From: Chloroflexi bacterium CFX6
GTDB lineage: Bacteria; Chloroflexota; Anaerolineae; Anaerolineales; Villigracilaceae
Reading direction: 5' to 3'
DNA length: 59,597 nucleotides
Assembly: GCA_030263595.1 (NCBI GenBank)
Contig: SZPG01000033.1
Location: 1 to 59,597 of the forward strand
The position numbers and the translations under genes were made by a program. Position 1 is the first letter of the stretch; each line of letters starts with the position of its first letter. Below, piece by piece: positions 28,659-36,952 of the stretch. Under the pieces are notes generated by a model that saw nothing but the letters and a program-made list of their open reading frames with translations, was not told the origin of the DNA and did not search any database.

Positions 28659-29502
28659 CACGTTTTTGAATCTTCCCAAAAATTTTTGGGCAGGTGTGCG
28701 CCTCATCAGTCAAGAAGTGGGTTATACAGAAAAATCCACACGACAGATAAAGATCCCTGCAATCAGTGAGATTCGTTCCAAAATTGGAAAATTCGATTTG
28801 GACTTCGAGCGCTTAAAAGTTCAACGAACCTCAAAAGGATACTTTTGGCAATTACTTCAAGATTACTTTGCTTATCGTGCAGATGTGATAAATACATTCA
28901 TCGAACCGCGTTTGATGAGTGTGGCGGAAGCCAGAAAAACTTTCAGAAAACTTTACAAGGATTTGCAACCATCCTGCCCGATCCCAACGAACAAACAAAA
29001 AGGGAAAATGAAGCAGCCGGCTTACTTGACCGGGCTCGTAAACATGCTCATCGAAGCCAATGCAGATGGATTGGCCTGCGATTATGATCCCCATCAATTG
29101 ACCATTGTCACGAAAGATAGATTGCCGGTCAGGACATTGGCTCGTCGCGTTGACGGCGCTTTTCCTAGCAGTGTGAATCCCATCGCGATTTGGGAGATTA
29201 AAGAATATTATTACACGACAACCTTTGGAAGCCGCGTGGCTGATGGCATTTACGAGTCATTATTGGATGGCTTGGAGATTGAGGAGCTACGCGAGCATGA
29301 AGGGGTGGATATCGAACACTATTTGATTGTTGACGCCTACGATACATGGTGGAAACTTGGAAAATCGTATCTATGTCGAATTATTGATATGTTGCATATG
29401 GGTTATATTGATGAAGTGTTGTTTGGACGTGAAGTGATTGAGAGGTTGCCTGCTCTTGTCAAGGAATGGGTGGGTATTTATCACTCGCAATCAAGGCAAT
29501 GA
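28645..29502 (+). CDS. Type II restriction endonuclease, PD-(D/E)XK-like
   Basis: Protein of 285 residues. I do not recognise a named enzyme. The putative nuclease core is D170 in RRVDGAFP and E184-x-K186 in AIWEIKEYY, with the spacing usual for PD-(D/E)XK enzymes. A ggagg ribosome-binding site lies 9 nt before the ATG, inside the controller gene. Its position in a divergent M / C-R locus makes the endonuclease assignment strong despite the lack of obvious sequence kinship. It is AT-rich like the two partner genes. Confidence 0.82.
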   Translation: MKPNDTFLNLPKNFWAGVRLISQEVGYTEKSTRQIKIPAISEIRSKIGKFDLDFERLKVQRTSKGYFWQLLQDYFAYRADVINTFIEPRLMSVAEARKTFRKLYKDLQPSCPIPTNKQKGKMKQPAYLTGLVNMLIEANADGLACDYDPHQLTIVTKDRLPVRTLARRVDGAFPSSVNPIAIWEIKEYYYTTTFGSRVADGIYESLLDGLEIEELREHEGVDIEHYLIVDAYDTWWKLGKSYLCRIIDMLHMGYIDEVLFGREVIERLPALVKEWVGIYHSQSRQ

Positions 29503-30573
29503 TACCCTCTCTATCTTGAACGGCGTTTCCTCCACTTGTTCCTCATCAAACTCCCGCGCCGCGAGGTGACCGGCAAACACCGCCTGCGCGATGATATTCG
29601 GCGCCTCGGCATCGCCGATGATTCTTAGCGAGCGAATCCCCCTCTCCCTTTGGGAGAGGGCAGGGGTGAGGGAAGCATACAATTCATCATTCGGCGTCCT
29701 ATCGCTCACCAGCGCCACCCCATCGCGCGGCAACTCGATTTCATCCCCCGAAATCACATTCGACAACTTCACAAAATCATTTCCTATTTCGCTCAATGTA
29801 TTCTGCACGTATAACTTCACGCCGAGTTTCATCAATTCCGCCTGAATTCTTTCCTGTTCCAGCGTGAACTGCGACCAGTACGAGACCATCGGCGCGGGCG
29901 TGACGAGTGAAACCTTGCACCCGTTCATCGCGAGCAACTCCGCCAGCACGCCGCCCATGTAGTAATGATCGTCGTCGTAGATCACAATTTGGAATCCAGA
30001 AGCTTGCTTCTGGAGATTCGGCGGCAAGCCGCCTGATTCCAAAAAGTCGTCGGGGCTTAGAACATTTTCTGAATCGAAACCAACAATCGGCTTCCACAAC
30101 GTTCTTCCCACGCCATCGCGCCGCCACGTCGCGCCGGTGGCAATGATGAGGTTCTGCGCGCCCGATTCGAGAATATCCTCCGCCGTCATTGGGCTGGAGG
30201 GATAAGCCGCGACATTCTTCATCTTTCCAATCTGAGTCAGCCGCCAATCCGCCACGCGTCTCCACTCGTTCAAGCCAGGCAGAGCGGATTCACGGAGCAC
30301 GCGTCCGCCCAATTCTTTTCCCGCCTCCAGCAAAGTGACCTGATACCCGCGCTGACCCAGCGCCCGCGCGCATTCCAGCCCTGCCGGTCCCGCGCCGATG
30401 ATCATCACCTCTTTATCGCTTTTCTTCGGTGAAATGATCTCAGGGTGCCAGCCGCGCCGCCATTCCTCTCCCATGGTGGGATTTTGCGTACAGCGGATCG
30501 GCACGAAGCGCGTATCTCCGGTCACACAGATGTTGCAACCGATACATTCCCACAGATGTTGCAACCGATACAT
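29491..30573 (-). CDS. 2,4-dienoyl-CoA reductase-like flavoenzyme, C-terminal half (broken gene)
   Basis: Second half of a FadH/trimethylamine-dehydrogenase-type enzyme, carrying the end of the iron-sulfur cluster site (ECIGCNICVTGDTRF, RCTQNP) and an FAD/NAD(P) Rossmann domain (MIIGAGPAGLECARALGQRG). The frame is separated from the N-terminal half by the 26-bp duplication at 30525-30576; removing one copy restores one continuous protein. Near the 3' end ASLTPALSQRERG is the in-frame translation of a dispersed palindromic repeat (29638-29672). Whether both halves are made as separate chains is unknown; they would split the [4Fe-4S] ligands. Confidence 0.85.
   Translation of the reverse strand: MYRLQHLWECIGCNICVTGDTRFVPIRCTQNPTMGEEWRRGWHPEIISPKKSDKEVMIIGAGPAGLECARALGQRGYQVTLLEAGKELGGRVLRESALPGLNEWRRVADWRLTQIGKMKNVAAYPSSPMTAEDILESGAQNLIIATGATWRRDGVGRTLWKPIVGFDSENVLSPDDFLESGGLPPNLQKQASGFQIVIYDDDHYYMGGVLAELLAMNGCKVSLVTPAPMVSYWSQFTLEQERIQAELMKLGVKLYVQNTLSEIGNDFVKLSNVISGDEIELPRDGVALVSDRTPNDELYASLTPALSQRERGIRSLRIIGDAEAPNIIAQAVFAGHLAAREFDEEQVEETPFKIERVSLP
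29638..29672. repeat. Palindromic repeat read in frame inside the reductase gene
   Basis: cccctctccc and gggagaggg form the inner hairpin, followed by caggggtgaggg. It is translated as LTPALSQRERG, an insertion compared with the enzyme family. Confidence 0.75.
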
Positions 30574-31604
30574 TCCCGAATATCTTCGATTCTTCCTTCC
30601 TTGATCTTGGTCGGCAAAAACGGATCGGCAATCGAGGGACGCGCCGCGCCGATGAAATCCATCACGCCGCGCTTTATCGCCGAGACCATCGAATCGGGCG
30701 AGGTGTATCGTCCCACACCGACAACCGGTTTCGTGGTCAATTGCTTGACGAACGAAATATATTTCTCCTGATAACCTTCTTTTTCAAAACGCGAGGTCGC
30801 CGAATCATTGTTCCAGCCGCTGACGTTCACATCCCACAGGTCGGGCAATTCGGCGAGCATCGCAACCACATCATAGCCTTCGCCCTGATGCGTGAAGCCC
30901 TCCTCGCCGAGCAATTCGTCCACGGCAAATCTCACAGCCACCGCGCACGCATCGCCCACCGCCTCCCTTGTATCCTCGATCAATTCTCGGAAGAACCTCA
31001 CTCGATTCTCCAAACTCCCGCCGTATTCGTCCGTGCGGTCGTTGTAACGTTTCAGAATGAATTGAATTGCCGCCGTCATCCCGTGACCCGCGTAGCAATA
31101 AATAATGTCGAAGCCTGCGCGCTTTGCCCGCAATGCTGCCTCACGATGCCAGCGTCTTACATTACGAATGTCTTCCTTATCCATGCGGCGGGTCTGGGCA
31201 GGGTCATAACCCGAACCGCCCACCACGCCCATCGAGCGCGGCGCCAGCGAAGGGACGCGCGAATATAAATTCACCGCATCTATCCCGTTGTACGAAAGTT
31301 CGATCCCCGCCAGCGCGCCGTGACGATGCACTGCCTCCGTCATCAATCGCAGCGCGGGAATGTCGTCATCGTCCCAGATGCGCCCCTCGAAATACGGAGA
31401 AAGATCGCTCGAATGATGGATCTCCGTCTCCTCGGTGCAAACGACTCCCCAGTCTCCCTCGGCTTTCACCCCGCGCATCGCCGCCATGCCGTGAGGCATA
31501 CGATGACCGAATCCGTTGCAATGCGGGACTTGATAAAAACGGTTCGGAGCGACGACGGGACCGATCCGAACCGTTTCGAATAAAATGGCGTAAGGATTGT
31601 TCAT
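30522..31604 (-). CDS. 2,4-dienoyl-CoA reductase-like flavoenzyme, N-terminal half (broken gene)
   Basis: Old-yellow-enzyme TIM barrel of an NADH:flavin oxidoreductase (FMN site). Landmarks are FYQVPHCNGFGHRMPHGMA, the GGSLENRVRFFRELI segment and VGVGRYTSPDSMV. It reaches the first cysteines of the [4Fe-4S] motif (RECIGCNIC) and then shifts frame into GNVSVATSV and a stop because of a perfect 26-bp tandem repeat. The intact protein would be about 680 residues, normal for the family. Intact relatives reduce enoyl-CoA, dienoyl-CoA or related conjugated substrates. Confidence 0.87.
   Translation of the reverse strand: MNNPYAILFETVRIGPVVAPNRFYQVPHCNGFGHRMPHGMAAMRGVKAEGDWGVVCTEETEIHHSSDLSPYFEGRIWDDDDIPALRLMTEAVHRHGALAGIELSYNGIDAVNLYSRVPSLAPRSMGVVGGSGYDPAQTRRMDKEDIRNVRRWHREAALRAKRAGFDIIYCYAGHGMTAAIQFILKRYNDRTDEYGGSLENRVRFFRELIEDTREAVGDACAVAVRFAVDELLGEEGFTHQGEGYDVVAMLAELPDLWDVNVSGWNNDSATSRFEKEGYQEKYISFVKQLTTKPVVGVGRYTSPDSMVSAIKRGVMDFIGAARPSIADPFLPTKIKEGRIEDIRECIGCNICGNVSVATSV
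30525..30576. repeat. Perfect 26-bp tandem duplication that breaks the reductase gene
   Basis: The 26-bp unit at 30525-30550 is repeated exactly at 30551-30576. Since 26 is not a multiple of three, it shifts frame in the middle of the cysteine cluster codons (CIGCNIC). Confidence 0.95.
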
Positions 31605-31631
31605 TTGGATGCTCCCAGGGATGAAAAGGAT

Positions 31632-31682
31632 ACAAGTAGACAGCGAAGCACCTGTCTACTTGTGTACGTGTTTACTTGTCCA
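31632..31682. repeat. 8-bp-unit repeat tract
   Basis: Units such as acaagtag, ctgtctac, ttgtgtac and ttacttgt occur on both strands around a short centre. Same family as 25930-26050 and 36066-36135. Confidence 0.7.
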
Positions 31683-31688
31683 CCTCTC

Positions 31689-32444
31689 CTACCCAAACCT
31701 CCCCGTAACGTAATCTTCCGTCCGTTTTTCCTTTGGCGTGGTGAACATCGCTTTCCCTTCGCCATATTCGATGAGTTCGCCCTGCAAAAAGAACGCCGCG
31801 TAATCTGCGGCGCGTCCCGCCTGTTGCACGGAATGAGGCACAAGGATGATCGTATATTCTTTTTTGAGTTCCTGCAATGCGGCTTCCACTTTGCCGGTCG
31901 AGATCGGGTCGAGACCGGAGGTCGGTTCGTCGAGAAGAATAATTTCGGGTTGGAGAGCCAGGACGCGGGCGAGGCAGATGCGTTGCTGCTGTCCGCCGGA
32001 GAGGGCAACAGCGGGATCGTCGAGCCGGTCTTTGACCTCCTCCCAAATTGCCGCGAGTTTCAGACTCCGTTCCACCGCCTCGTCCAGTTTGGCGCGTCGC
32101 TTTTCGCCTGCGAGTTCCAATCCATAGGTCAGGTTTTCGCGGATGCTCAAAGGCAGGACGACCGGACGCGCGAACACCATGCCGACCTTGCGGCGCAGGG
32201 CGATGACGTCCGTCTTTGGGTCGAGGATGTTTTCACCGTCAATCAGGATCCGCCCCGCTGAGGATTTGACCTCGGTCAGATCATTGAGTCGATTCAAGCA
32301 GCGCAGCAACGTGGACTTTCCGCCTCCCGCGGGACCGAAGAGGACGGTCACTGCCTTTTCACGTACGTTCAAACTGACGTCGCGCAACGATTCGGTGCCG
32401 TCGGAATATTGGAGGGAGAGGCGTTCGATGATGATCTTGTCCAT
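31689..32444 (-). CDS. pstB: Phosphate ABC transporter ATP-binding protein PstB (set A)
   Basis: Protein of 251 residues that powers phosphate import through PstCA. The Walker A motif is GPAGGGKST (less usual than GPSGCGKST), the signature is LSGGQQQR and Walker B is ILLDEPTSGLD. The final VPHSVQQAGRAADY replaces the common [10 protein letters not shown]. It is last in the order pstS-pstC-pstA-pstB on the minus strand. It is the most divergent of three PstB proteins in this window. Confidence 0.92.
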   Translation of the reverse strand: MDKIIIERLSLQYSDGTESLRDVSLNVREKAVTVLFGPAGGGKSTLLRCLNRLNDLTEVKSSAGRILIDGENILDPKTDVIALRRKVGMVFARPVVLPLSIRENLTYGLELAGEKRRAKLDEAVERSLKLAAIWEEVKDRLDDPAVALSGGQQQRICLARVLALQPEIILLDEPTSGLDPISTGKVEAALQELKKEYTIILVPHSVQQAGRAADYAAFFLQGELIEYGEGKAMFTTPKEKRTEDYVTGRFG

Positions 32445-32540
32445 TTACGATTTTCGATTTTCCGATAATTCTTTGCATGGTTTGCGCTCTTCGCGCAGCA
32501 CGCAAACCCGGCGTTAGAGAACGCACGTTACGCGGCAAGC

Positions 32541-33404
32541 CTACCATTGCCTCTTCGCTCTTGCCCTCGAGCGAATGACGGTCGCGATCAGGTTCATGGT
32601 GAGGACGAACGCAAGCAGGACGAGCGCCGTGCCGTATTGGATCTGAACCGGCATTTCCGGGACCTGCGTCGAAATCACAAAAAGGTGATAGGGCAATGCC
32701 ATGGTCGCATCGAATGGGGAATGAGGAAGCCGGGGCAGGAAGAACGCCGCGCCCGTGAACAGGATGGGCGCAGTCTCGCCTGCGGCACGTTCGAGTCCAA
32801 GGATGACACCGGTGAGGATGCCGGGCAATGCCTCCTTCAAAACAATTCGGCGGATGGTTTGCCAGCGCGTCGCGCCGAGTGAAATGCTCACCGTGCGGAA
32901 TGCCTGCGGCACGGAACGAAGCGATTCCTCCGCTGTGCTGATGATGACGGGCAACGTCATGATCGAAAGCGTCAGAGAGGCGGCAAGGATGGAAGTTCCG
33001 AAGTTCAGGAAGAGAACGAACAGACCAAGCCCGAACAAACCGTACACCACTGAAGGGATGCCCGCCAGGTTGATGATCGCAATGCGGATGGTGCGCGTGA
33101 GGGGCGTATCCGCCGCGTATTCGGAGAGATAGATCGCGGCGGCGATCCCCAACGGGACCGAGAAGATGGCTGTGCCGATCGTGAGATATAAAGTGCCGAT
33201 AATGGCGGGGAGAATCCCGCCGGCGCGCATCCCATCGCGCGGGAAGCCGGCCAGGAATTCCCACGAAATGGCGGGCGCGCCCTGGATCAGAATGTAGATC
33301 ACAACCGCAACGATCGGGAGTACGGTTGCAAATGCCACCAGGGTGATGCCGGTAAATCCGAGGCGTTGGACGAGGTGGCGGTTGAGGGAGAAGAGGCGGT
33401 TCAT
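32541..33404 (-). CDS. pstA: Phosphate ABC transporter permease PstA (set A)
   Basis: Protein of 287 residues with six membrane segments. The EAA-type loop (EESLRSVPQAFRTVSISLGATRWQTIRR) contacts PstB. A PstA C-terminal region follows (LPYHLFVISTQVPEMPVQIQYG). It starts 2 bp after the pstC stop. The 96-bp gap to pstB holds short palindromes only. Confidence 0.93.
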   Translation of the reverse strand: MNRLFSLNRHLVQRLGFTGITLVAFATVLPIVAVVIYILIQGAPAISWEFLAGFPRDGMRAGGILPAIIGTLYLTIGTAIFSVPLGIAAAIYLSEYAADTPLTRTIRIAIINLAGIPSVVYGLFGLGLFVLFLNFGTSILAASLTLSIMTLPVIISTAEESLRSVPQAFRTVSISLGATRWQTIRRIVLKEALPGILTGVILGLERAAGETAPILFTGAAFFLPRLPHSPFDATMALPYHLFVISTQVPEMPVQIQYGTALVLLAFVLTMNLIATVIRSRARAKRQW

Positions 33405-33406
33405 GG

Positions 33407-34303
33407 CTACGACAAAATCCTCTCGGCGCGTTTCCTGGCGCGGAAGACGACCGACGAGGCGGCGATGTTCACGCCCAATGAGATGAGGAACAGCACCATG
33501 CCAATGAAGAACAGCACGTGATAATGCGTGCTTCCGTTGGCGACCTCCCCCATTTCCGCCGCGATGGTGGCGGTCATCGTGCGGACGGGGGAGAACAGAC
33601 TTCCGAGTTTTAGCGCAAGGACGGGCGCGTTGCCGGTGACCATCATGACCGCCATCGTTTCGCCGATGGCGCGTCCGACGCCGAGCATGACCGCAGTGAG
33701 GACGCCGGATTTCGCGGCGGGCAGGGTCACGCGCCAGATCGTCTGCCAGCGCGTCGCGCCCAACGCCCAGGCGCCTTCGCGATAGGAGCGCGGCACGGCG
33801 TCGAGCGCGTCCTCCGCGACCGAGACGACGGTCGGCACGGCGATCCCGCCCAGGAGGATGGATCCAGCCAGTGCGGTCAGACCAGTTGGCAGGTCCAGGA
33901 AGACGCGCAGGAACGGGGAGAGGACGAGGATGCCGAGGAATCCCAAAACGACGGAGGGGAGTCCTCCGAGCAGTTCCACGAGAGGTTTGAGTATCTCGCG
34001 CATCCAGCGCGGGGCGATCTCCGAAATGTAAACCGCCGTCCCGATCCCAAACGGAACGGCAATGAGCGCCGCGCCGAGGGTGACGATGAGCGAGCCGGTG
34101 ACGAGCGGAAGGATGCCGAAATAGTTCTCGATGGGATACCAGCGAACGCTGAGGAGCGATCTGAGCTGCACTTCCCCCAACGTGGGCAAACCTTCGCGCA
34201 GGAGGAAGATGAAGATGAGCGCGACGAAAATGATGGCTGAGTAGCCTGAGGCTTTGATGAGTCGGGTGATGAGGAATTCACGCCAGTTGAGGGACTTTTC
34301 CAT
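33407..34303 (-). CDS. pstC: Phosphate ABC transporter permease PstC (set A)
   Basis: Protein of 298 residues, six membrane segments, and an EAA-type loop (EDALDAVPRSYREGAWALGATRWQTIWR). The start at 34303 is chosen because ggag lies 5-6 nt upstream (tggagaattatg); a longer start would translate the intergenic repeat. It forms the transmembrane channel with PstA. Confidence 0.93.
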   Translation of the reverse strand: MEKSLNWREFLITRLIKASGYSAIIFVALIFIFLLREGLPTLGEVQLRSLLSVRWYPIENYFGILPLVTGSLIVTLGAALIAVPFGIGTAVYISEIAPRWMREILKPLVELLGGLPSVVLGFLGILVLSPFLRVFLDLPTGLTALAGSILLGGIAVPTVVSVAEDALDAVPRSYREGAWALGATRWQTIWRVTLPAAKSGVLTAVMLGVGRAIGETMAVMMVTGNAPVLALKLGSLFSPVRTMTATIAAEMGEVANGSTHYHVLFFIGMVLFLISLGVNIAASSVVFRARKRAERILS

Positions 34304-34310
34304 AATTCTC

Positions 34311-34371
34311 CACACCCTCACCCTTTATCCCTCCCCCTTAGGGGGAGGGGATGGGAGCGAGGGAAACAGGC
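34311..34371. repeat. Palindromic repeat at the pstS-pstC junction (set A)
   Basis: Inner hairpin ccctccccc (34329-34337) and gggggaggg (34341-34349); the three loop bases are the pstS stop codon. The last pstS codons are therefore repeat-derived. The other pst operon also has a hairpin at the pstS-pstC gap (40020-40047). Confidence 0.8.
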
Positions 34372-35240
34372 ACAAACCCAAGTTCGGCGACGATCTGCTG
34401 CGCTTCGTCGGAGAGGATCCAATCGAGGTATTCCTTGACGATGCCGGTCGGTTCGCCGTTCGTGTACATGTAGAGGTCGCGCGCAATGGGATAACTCCTG
34501 TCGTTCACGGTCGCGATGGACGGCAGGACGTATGCGCCGCCTTCCTCCGACGCGATGGCGATCATCTTCAGGTCGTGCGGCACGTAGCCAAGCCCATCGT
34601 AGCCGATGGCGTTCGGGTTTTGGCGCACTTCGATGATGATGCCCTCGGAGGAGGGAAGCAACAACGTGTCCGTCGAGAAAAGGGTTTTGTCCTCGCTGTT
34701 CCCCAGTCGCAGGACGGTTTCGAGGAAGTACACGTGCGTACCGGAATTGGTCTCGCGTGAGAGCCGCACAATCGGTCTGTCATCGCCGCCGACCTCCTTC
34801 CAATTATTGATCCTGCCGCTGTAAATATCGGATATCTGCTGCAAGGTCAGTTCGCTTACGGGGTTGTTCGGATTCACGATGACCGCGATGGCATCGCGCG
34901 CAACAATGAATTCGACCGGCTCGATCCCCCTGGATCTTGCCTCTTCGATTTCCTCCTGTTTGATCTGGCGGGATGCGTTGGCGATGTCCACCGTGCCGTT
35001 GATGAGGGAAGCGATTCCCGTCCCGGACCCTCCGCCTGTTACCGAAATGCGGACGTTTGGGCGCTCGCCCTGATATTTTTCCGCCCATGCCAGCGCGAGA
35101 TTGACGAGGGTATCCGAGCCTTTGTTTTCGACGTATGCGGCGGAAGTGTCGGATGCGGCTTGCACAGGAGACGCCGGGCTGCATGATGCGGACGACAACG
35201 CCGCGAATATCACGACCACGAGCAGGGCAAAACGGTTCAT
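34338..35240 (-). CDS. pstS: Phosphate-binding lipoprotein PstS (set A)
   Basis: Protein of 300 residues with a lipoprotein signal (LLVVVIFAALSSASCS, lipid-anchored Cys near residue 20). PBP-like phosphate site segments include GSDTLVNLALAWAEKY, TGGGSGTGIASLINGTVDIANASR and SRETNSGTHVYF. The start at 35240 is supported by a promoter 9 nt away. The upstream ATG at 35282 would lie beyond the promoter and is rejected. The C-terminal end (APIPSP) comes from a palindromic repeat. First gene of pst set A. Confidence 0.92.
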   Translation of the reverse strand: MNRFALLVVVIFAALSSASCSPASPVQAASDTSAAYVENKGSDTLVNLALAWAEKYQGERPNVRISVTGGGSGTGIASLINGTVDIANASRQIKQEEIEEARSRGIEPVEFIVARDAIAVIVNPNNPVSELTLQQISDIYSGRINNWKEVGGDDRPIVRLSRETNSGTHVYFLETVLRLGNSEDKTLFSTDTLLLPSSEGIIIEVRQNPNAIGYDGLGYVPHDLKMIAIASEEGGAYVLPSIATVNDRSYPIARDLYMYTNGEPTGIVKEYLDWILSDEAQQIVAELGFVPVSLAPIPSP

Positions 35241-35249
35241 CGGGAGGGA

Positions 35250-35278
35250 ATTATAGCCGAAAGTATTTGGCGCGTCAG
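35250..35278 (-). promoter_or_regulatory. pstS (set A) promoter, leaderless configuration
   Basis: ctgacg (35278-35273), a 17-nt spacer and tataat (35255-35250), only 9 nt before the pstS ATG. No Pho-box-like TTAACA repeats are seen here, unlike set B. Confidence 0.65.
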
Positions 35279-35298
35279 TCACATGATAAAATCGCAGT

Positions 35299-36057
35299 AT
35301 GTCCGATGCCCAGTCTGTTTTTTCCGTTCGACACCTTGACTTTTATTACGGACCGTCGAAGGCGCTTTCCAACGTCAACCTGGAGATCGAGCCGCGCAAA
35401 GTGACCGCGCTCATCGGGCCGTCGGGGTGCGGCAAGTCCACCTTCCTGCGATGCCTGAACCGCATGAACGACACGATCCCAGGCACGCGCGTGGAGGGGA
35501 AAATTCTGCTCAACGGAGACGACATCTACAACGAAAAAATGGACGTGGTCAATCTCCGCCAGAGGGTGGGGATGGTCTTTCAGAAGCCGAACCCGTTCCC
35601 GCAGTCCATTTACGATAACGTGGCGTTCGGTCCGCGCGTGATGGGCATGGACGTGAACATGGACGAGGTCGTCGAGAGGTCGCTCCGCGCTGCGGTCTTG
35701 TGGGACGAAGTGAAGGACGACCTGAAAACGGACGCGTTGAGTCTTTCATTAGGACAGCAGCAGAGGCTGTGCATCGCGCGCGTCCTCGCCGTCCAGCCCG
35801 ATGTGATCCTGATGGACGAGTCCACGTCCGCGCTCGACCCGATCGCCACGCTCAGCATCGAGGAACTGATCGCCGAATTGAAGCAGGAATACACGATCGT
35901 GATCGTGACGCATAACATGCAGCAGGCGGCGCGCGTCTCCGATTACACGGGTCTGTTCTGGCTGGGGGAATTGATCGAGTTTTCCGAGACCAACGCGGTG
36001 TTCACCAGACCCGAACAGGAATTGACCGAAGCGTACATTACGGGGAGGATGGGGTAA
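35299..36057 (+). CDS. pstB: Phosphate ABC transporter ATP-binding protein PstB, orphan divergent copy
   Basis: Protein of 252 residues. Walker A is canonical (GPSGCGKST), Walker B is [11 protein letters not shown] and the H-loop is [10 protein letters not shown]. The ABC signature reads LSLGQQQR instead of LSGGQQQR, an unusual change at a nucleotide-contact glycine. It is transcribed away from pst set A. taaaat lies 6 nt before the ATG with no ribosome-binding site, so it is probably leaderless. It could substitute for the divergent PstB of set A. Confidence 0.92.
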   Translation: MSDAQSVFSVRHLDFYYGPSKALSNVNLEIEPRKVTALIGPSGCGKSTFLRCLNRMNDTIPGTRVEGKILLNGDDIYNEKMDVVNLRQRVGMVFQKPNPFPQSIYDNVAFGPRVMGMDVNMDEVVERSLRAAVLWDEVKDDLKTDALSLSLGQQQRLCIARVLAVQPDVILMDESTSALDPIATLSIEELIAELKQEYTIVIVTHNMQQAARVSDYTGLFWLGELIEFSETNAVFTRPEQELTEAYITGRMG

Positions 36058-36065
36058 GGGGAGGT

Positions 36066-36135
36066 GCAGGTACACAGGTACACAGGTACACAAGTAGACA
36101 AGTACACAAGTAGACAAGTACACAAGTAGACAGGT
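36066..36135. repeat. 8-bp microsatellite tract (ACARGTAS)n
   Basis: About eight consecutive units acaggtac, acaggtac, acaagtag, acaagtac, acaagtag and so on, following the pstB stop. It is the cleanest copy of the 8-mer family in this window. Spurious Cys/Tyr/Val-rich frames on the opposite strand come from it. Confidence 0.88.
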
Positions 36136-36146
36136 CTTGATGTGAA

Positions 36147-36183
36147 TCAAAAAAGCGCGGCATCGGGAGATGTCCGCGCTTTA
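36147..36183 (-). terminator. Rho-independent terminator after phoU
   Basis: On the minus strand aaagcgcgg (36182-36174) pairs with ccgcgcttt (36160-36152) followed by tttgattc. It ends the pst set B-phoU unit. Confidence 0.85.
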
Positions 36184-36195
36184 CGATCGTTTCGA

Positions 36196-36888
36196 TCACT
36201 CGTGATGCTGTTGCTTCCAGAACTCGTCGTCGGTGGACTTGATCTCCGCCATTTCGCCGGTGACGATGAAGATGGTGCGTTCGCAGATGTTGGTTACGCG
36301 GTCGGCGACGCGCTCGAGATTGTGCGCCACCCACAGCAGCCAGTTGGCGCGTTCGATGGTCTTGGGGTCCTGGATGATGAAGGTCATCAACTCGCGGTAG
36401 ATCTGGTTGTAGAGCGCGTCCACCTCGTCGTCCTCGACCGGGATTTTTCGCGCGGCCTCCGCGTCCTCGTTGACGAAGGCGGTCAGGGCGCGGTGGAGCA
36501 TGTCCACGCCCTTCTGCGCCATGCGGGGTATATCTATCAACGGCTTGAGCAGCGGATCGCCGCCCATGCGGATGTTGATGTTGGCGATGCCCTTGGCATA
36601 ATCGCCCATGCGCTCCAGTTCGGAGATGATCTCCATGCAGGAAGCCAGCAGGCGGAGGTCGCGCGCCATCGGCTGTTGGGTGGCGATCAGCACCATCAGT
36701 TTATTCTCGATCTCGAAGCGCTTCTCATTGATCAGCCTGTCCGCCTTGAGAATTTCCTCGGACGCCTTGAGGTCCCGTTTTTTCAACGCCTCAACCGTGT
36801 TGAGGATCGCCTGTTCCACCATGCTTCCCAGCACGAGAACCTCGTCCTTGACCTGTTGAATTTCGGATTCGAAAGTTTTTCTAAGCAT
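36196..36888 (-). CDS. phoU: Phosphate signalling regulator PhoU
   Basis: Protein of 230 residues with the two three-helix PhoU bundles and metal-binding motifs (ELERMGDYAKGIA, NLERVADRVTNICE). It links Pst transport state to the PhoR kinase and keeps the response off in high phosphate. The start at 36888 (MLRKTFESEI) follows agagg; upstream in-frame starts overlap its own promoter. It is the last gene of pst set B. Confidence 0.94.
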   Translation of the reverse strand: MLRKTFESEIQQVKDEVLVLGSMVEQAILNTVEALKKRDLKASEEILKADRLINEKRFEIENKLMVLIATQQPMARDLRLLASCMEIISELERMGDYAKGIANINIRMGGDPLLKPLIDIPRMAQKGVDMLHRALTAFVNEDAEAARKIPVEDDEVDALYNQIYRELMTFIIQDPKTIERANWLLWVAHNLERVADRVTNICERTIFIVTGEMAEIKSTDDEFWKQQHHE

Positions 36889-36916
36889 AAGCGCCTCTTT
36901 CGCTGTGTCTTCGTTT

Positions 36917-36945
36917 ATTGTAACAGAATCCATTTTCGATACCAA
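36917..36945 (-). promoter_or_regulatory. phoU promoter
   Basis: ttggta (36945-36940), a 17-nt spacer and tacaat (36922-36917). It lies across the pstB (set B) stop, so phoU can be transcribed independently. Confidence 0.6.
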
Positions 36946-36952
36946 CCGAATC

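Noticed and set aside
30522..30576. Programmed frameshift in the reductase gene
   Set aside because: The shift is fully explained by an exact 26-bp duplication; no slippery heptamer or stimulatory structure is needed.
36060..36150. Cys/Tyr/Val-rich small frames in the 8-bp repeat tracts
   Set aside because: They are translations of microsatellite units (VYLCTCVPVYL-like) without ribosome-binding sites.
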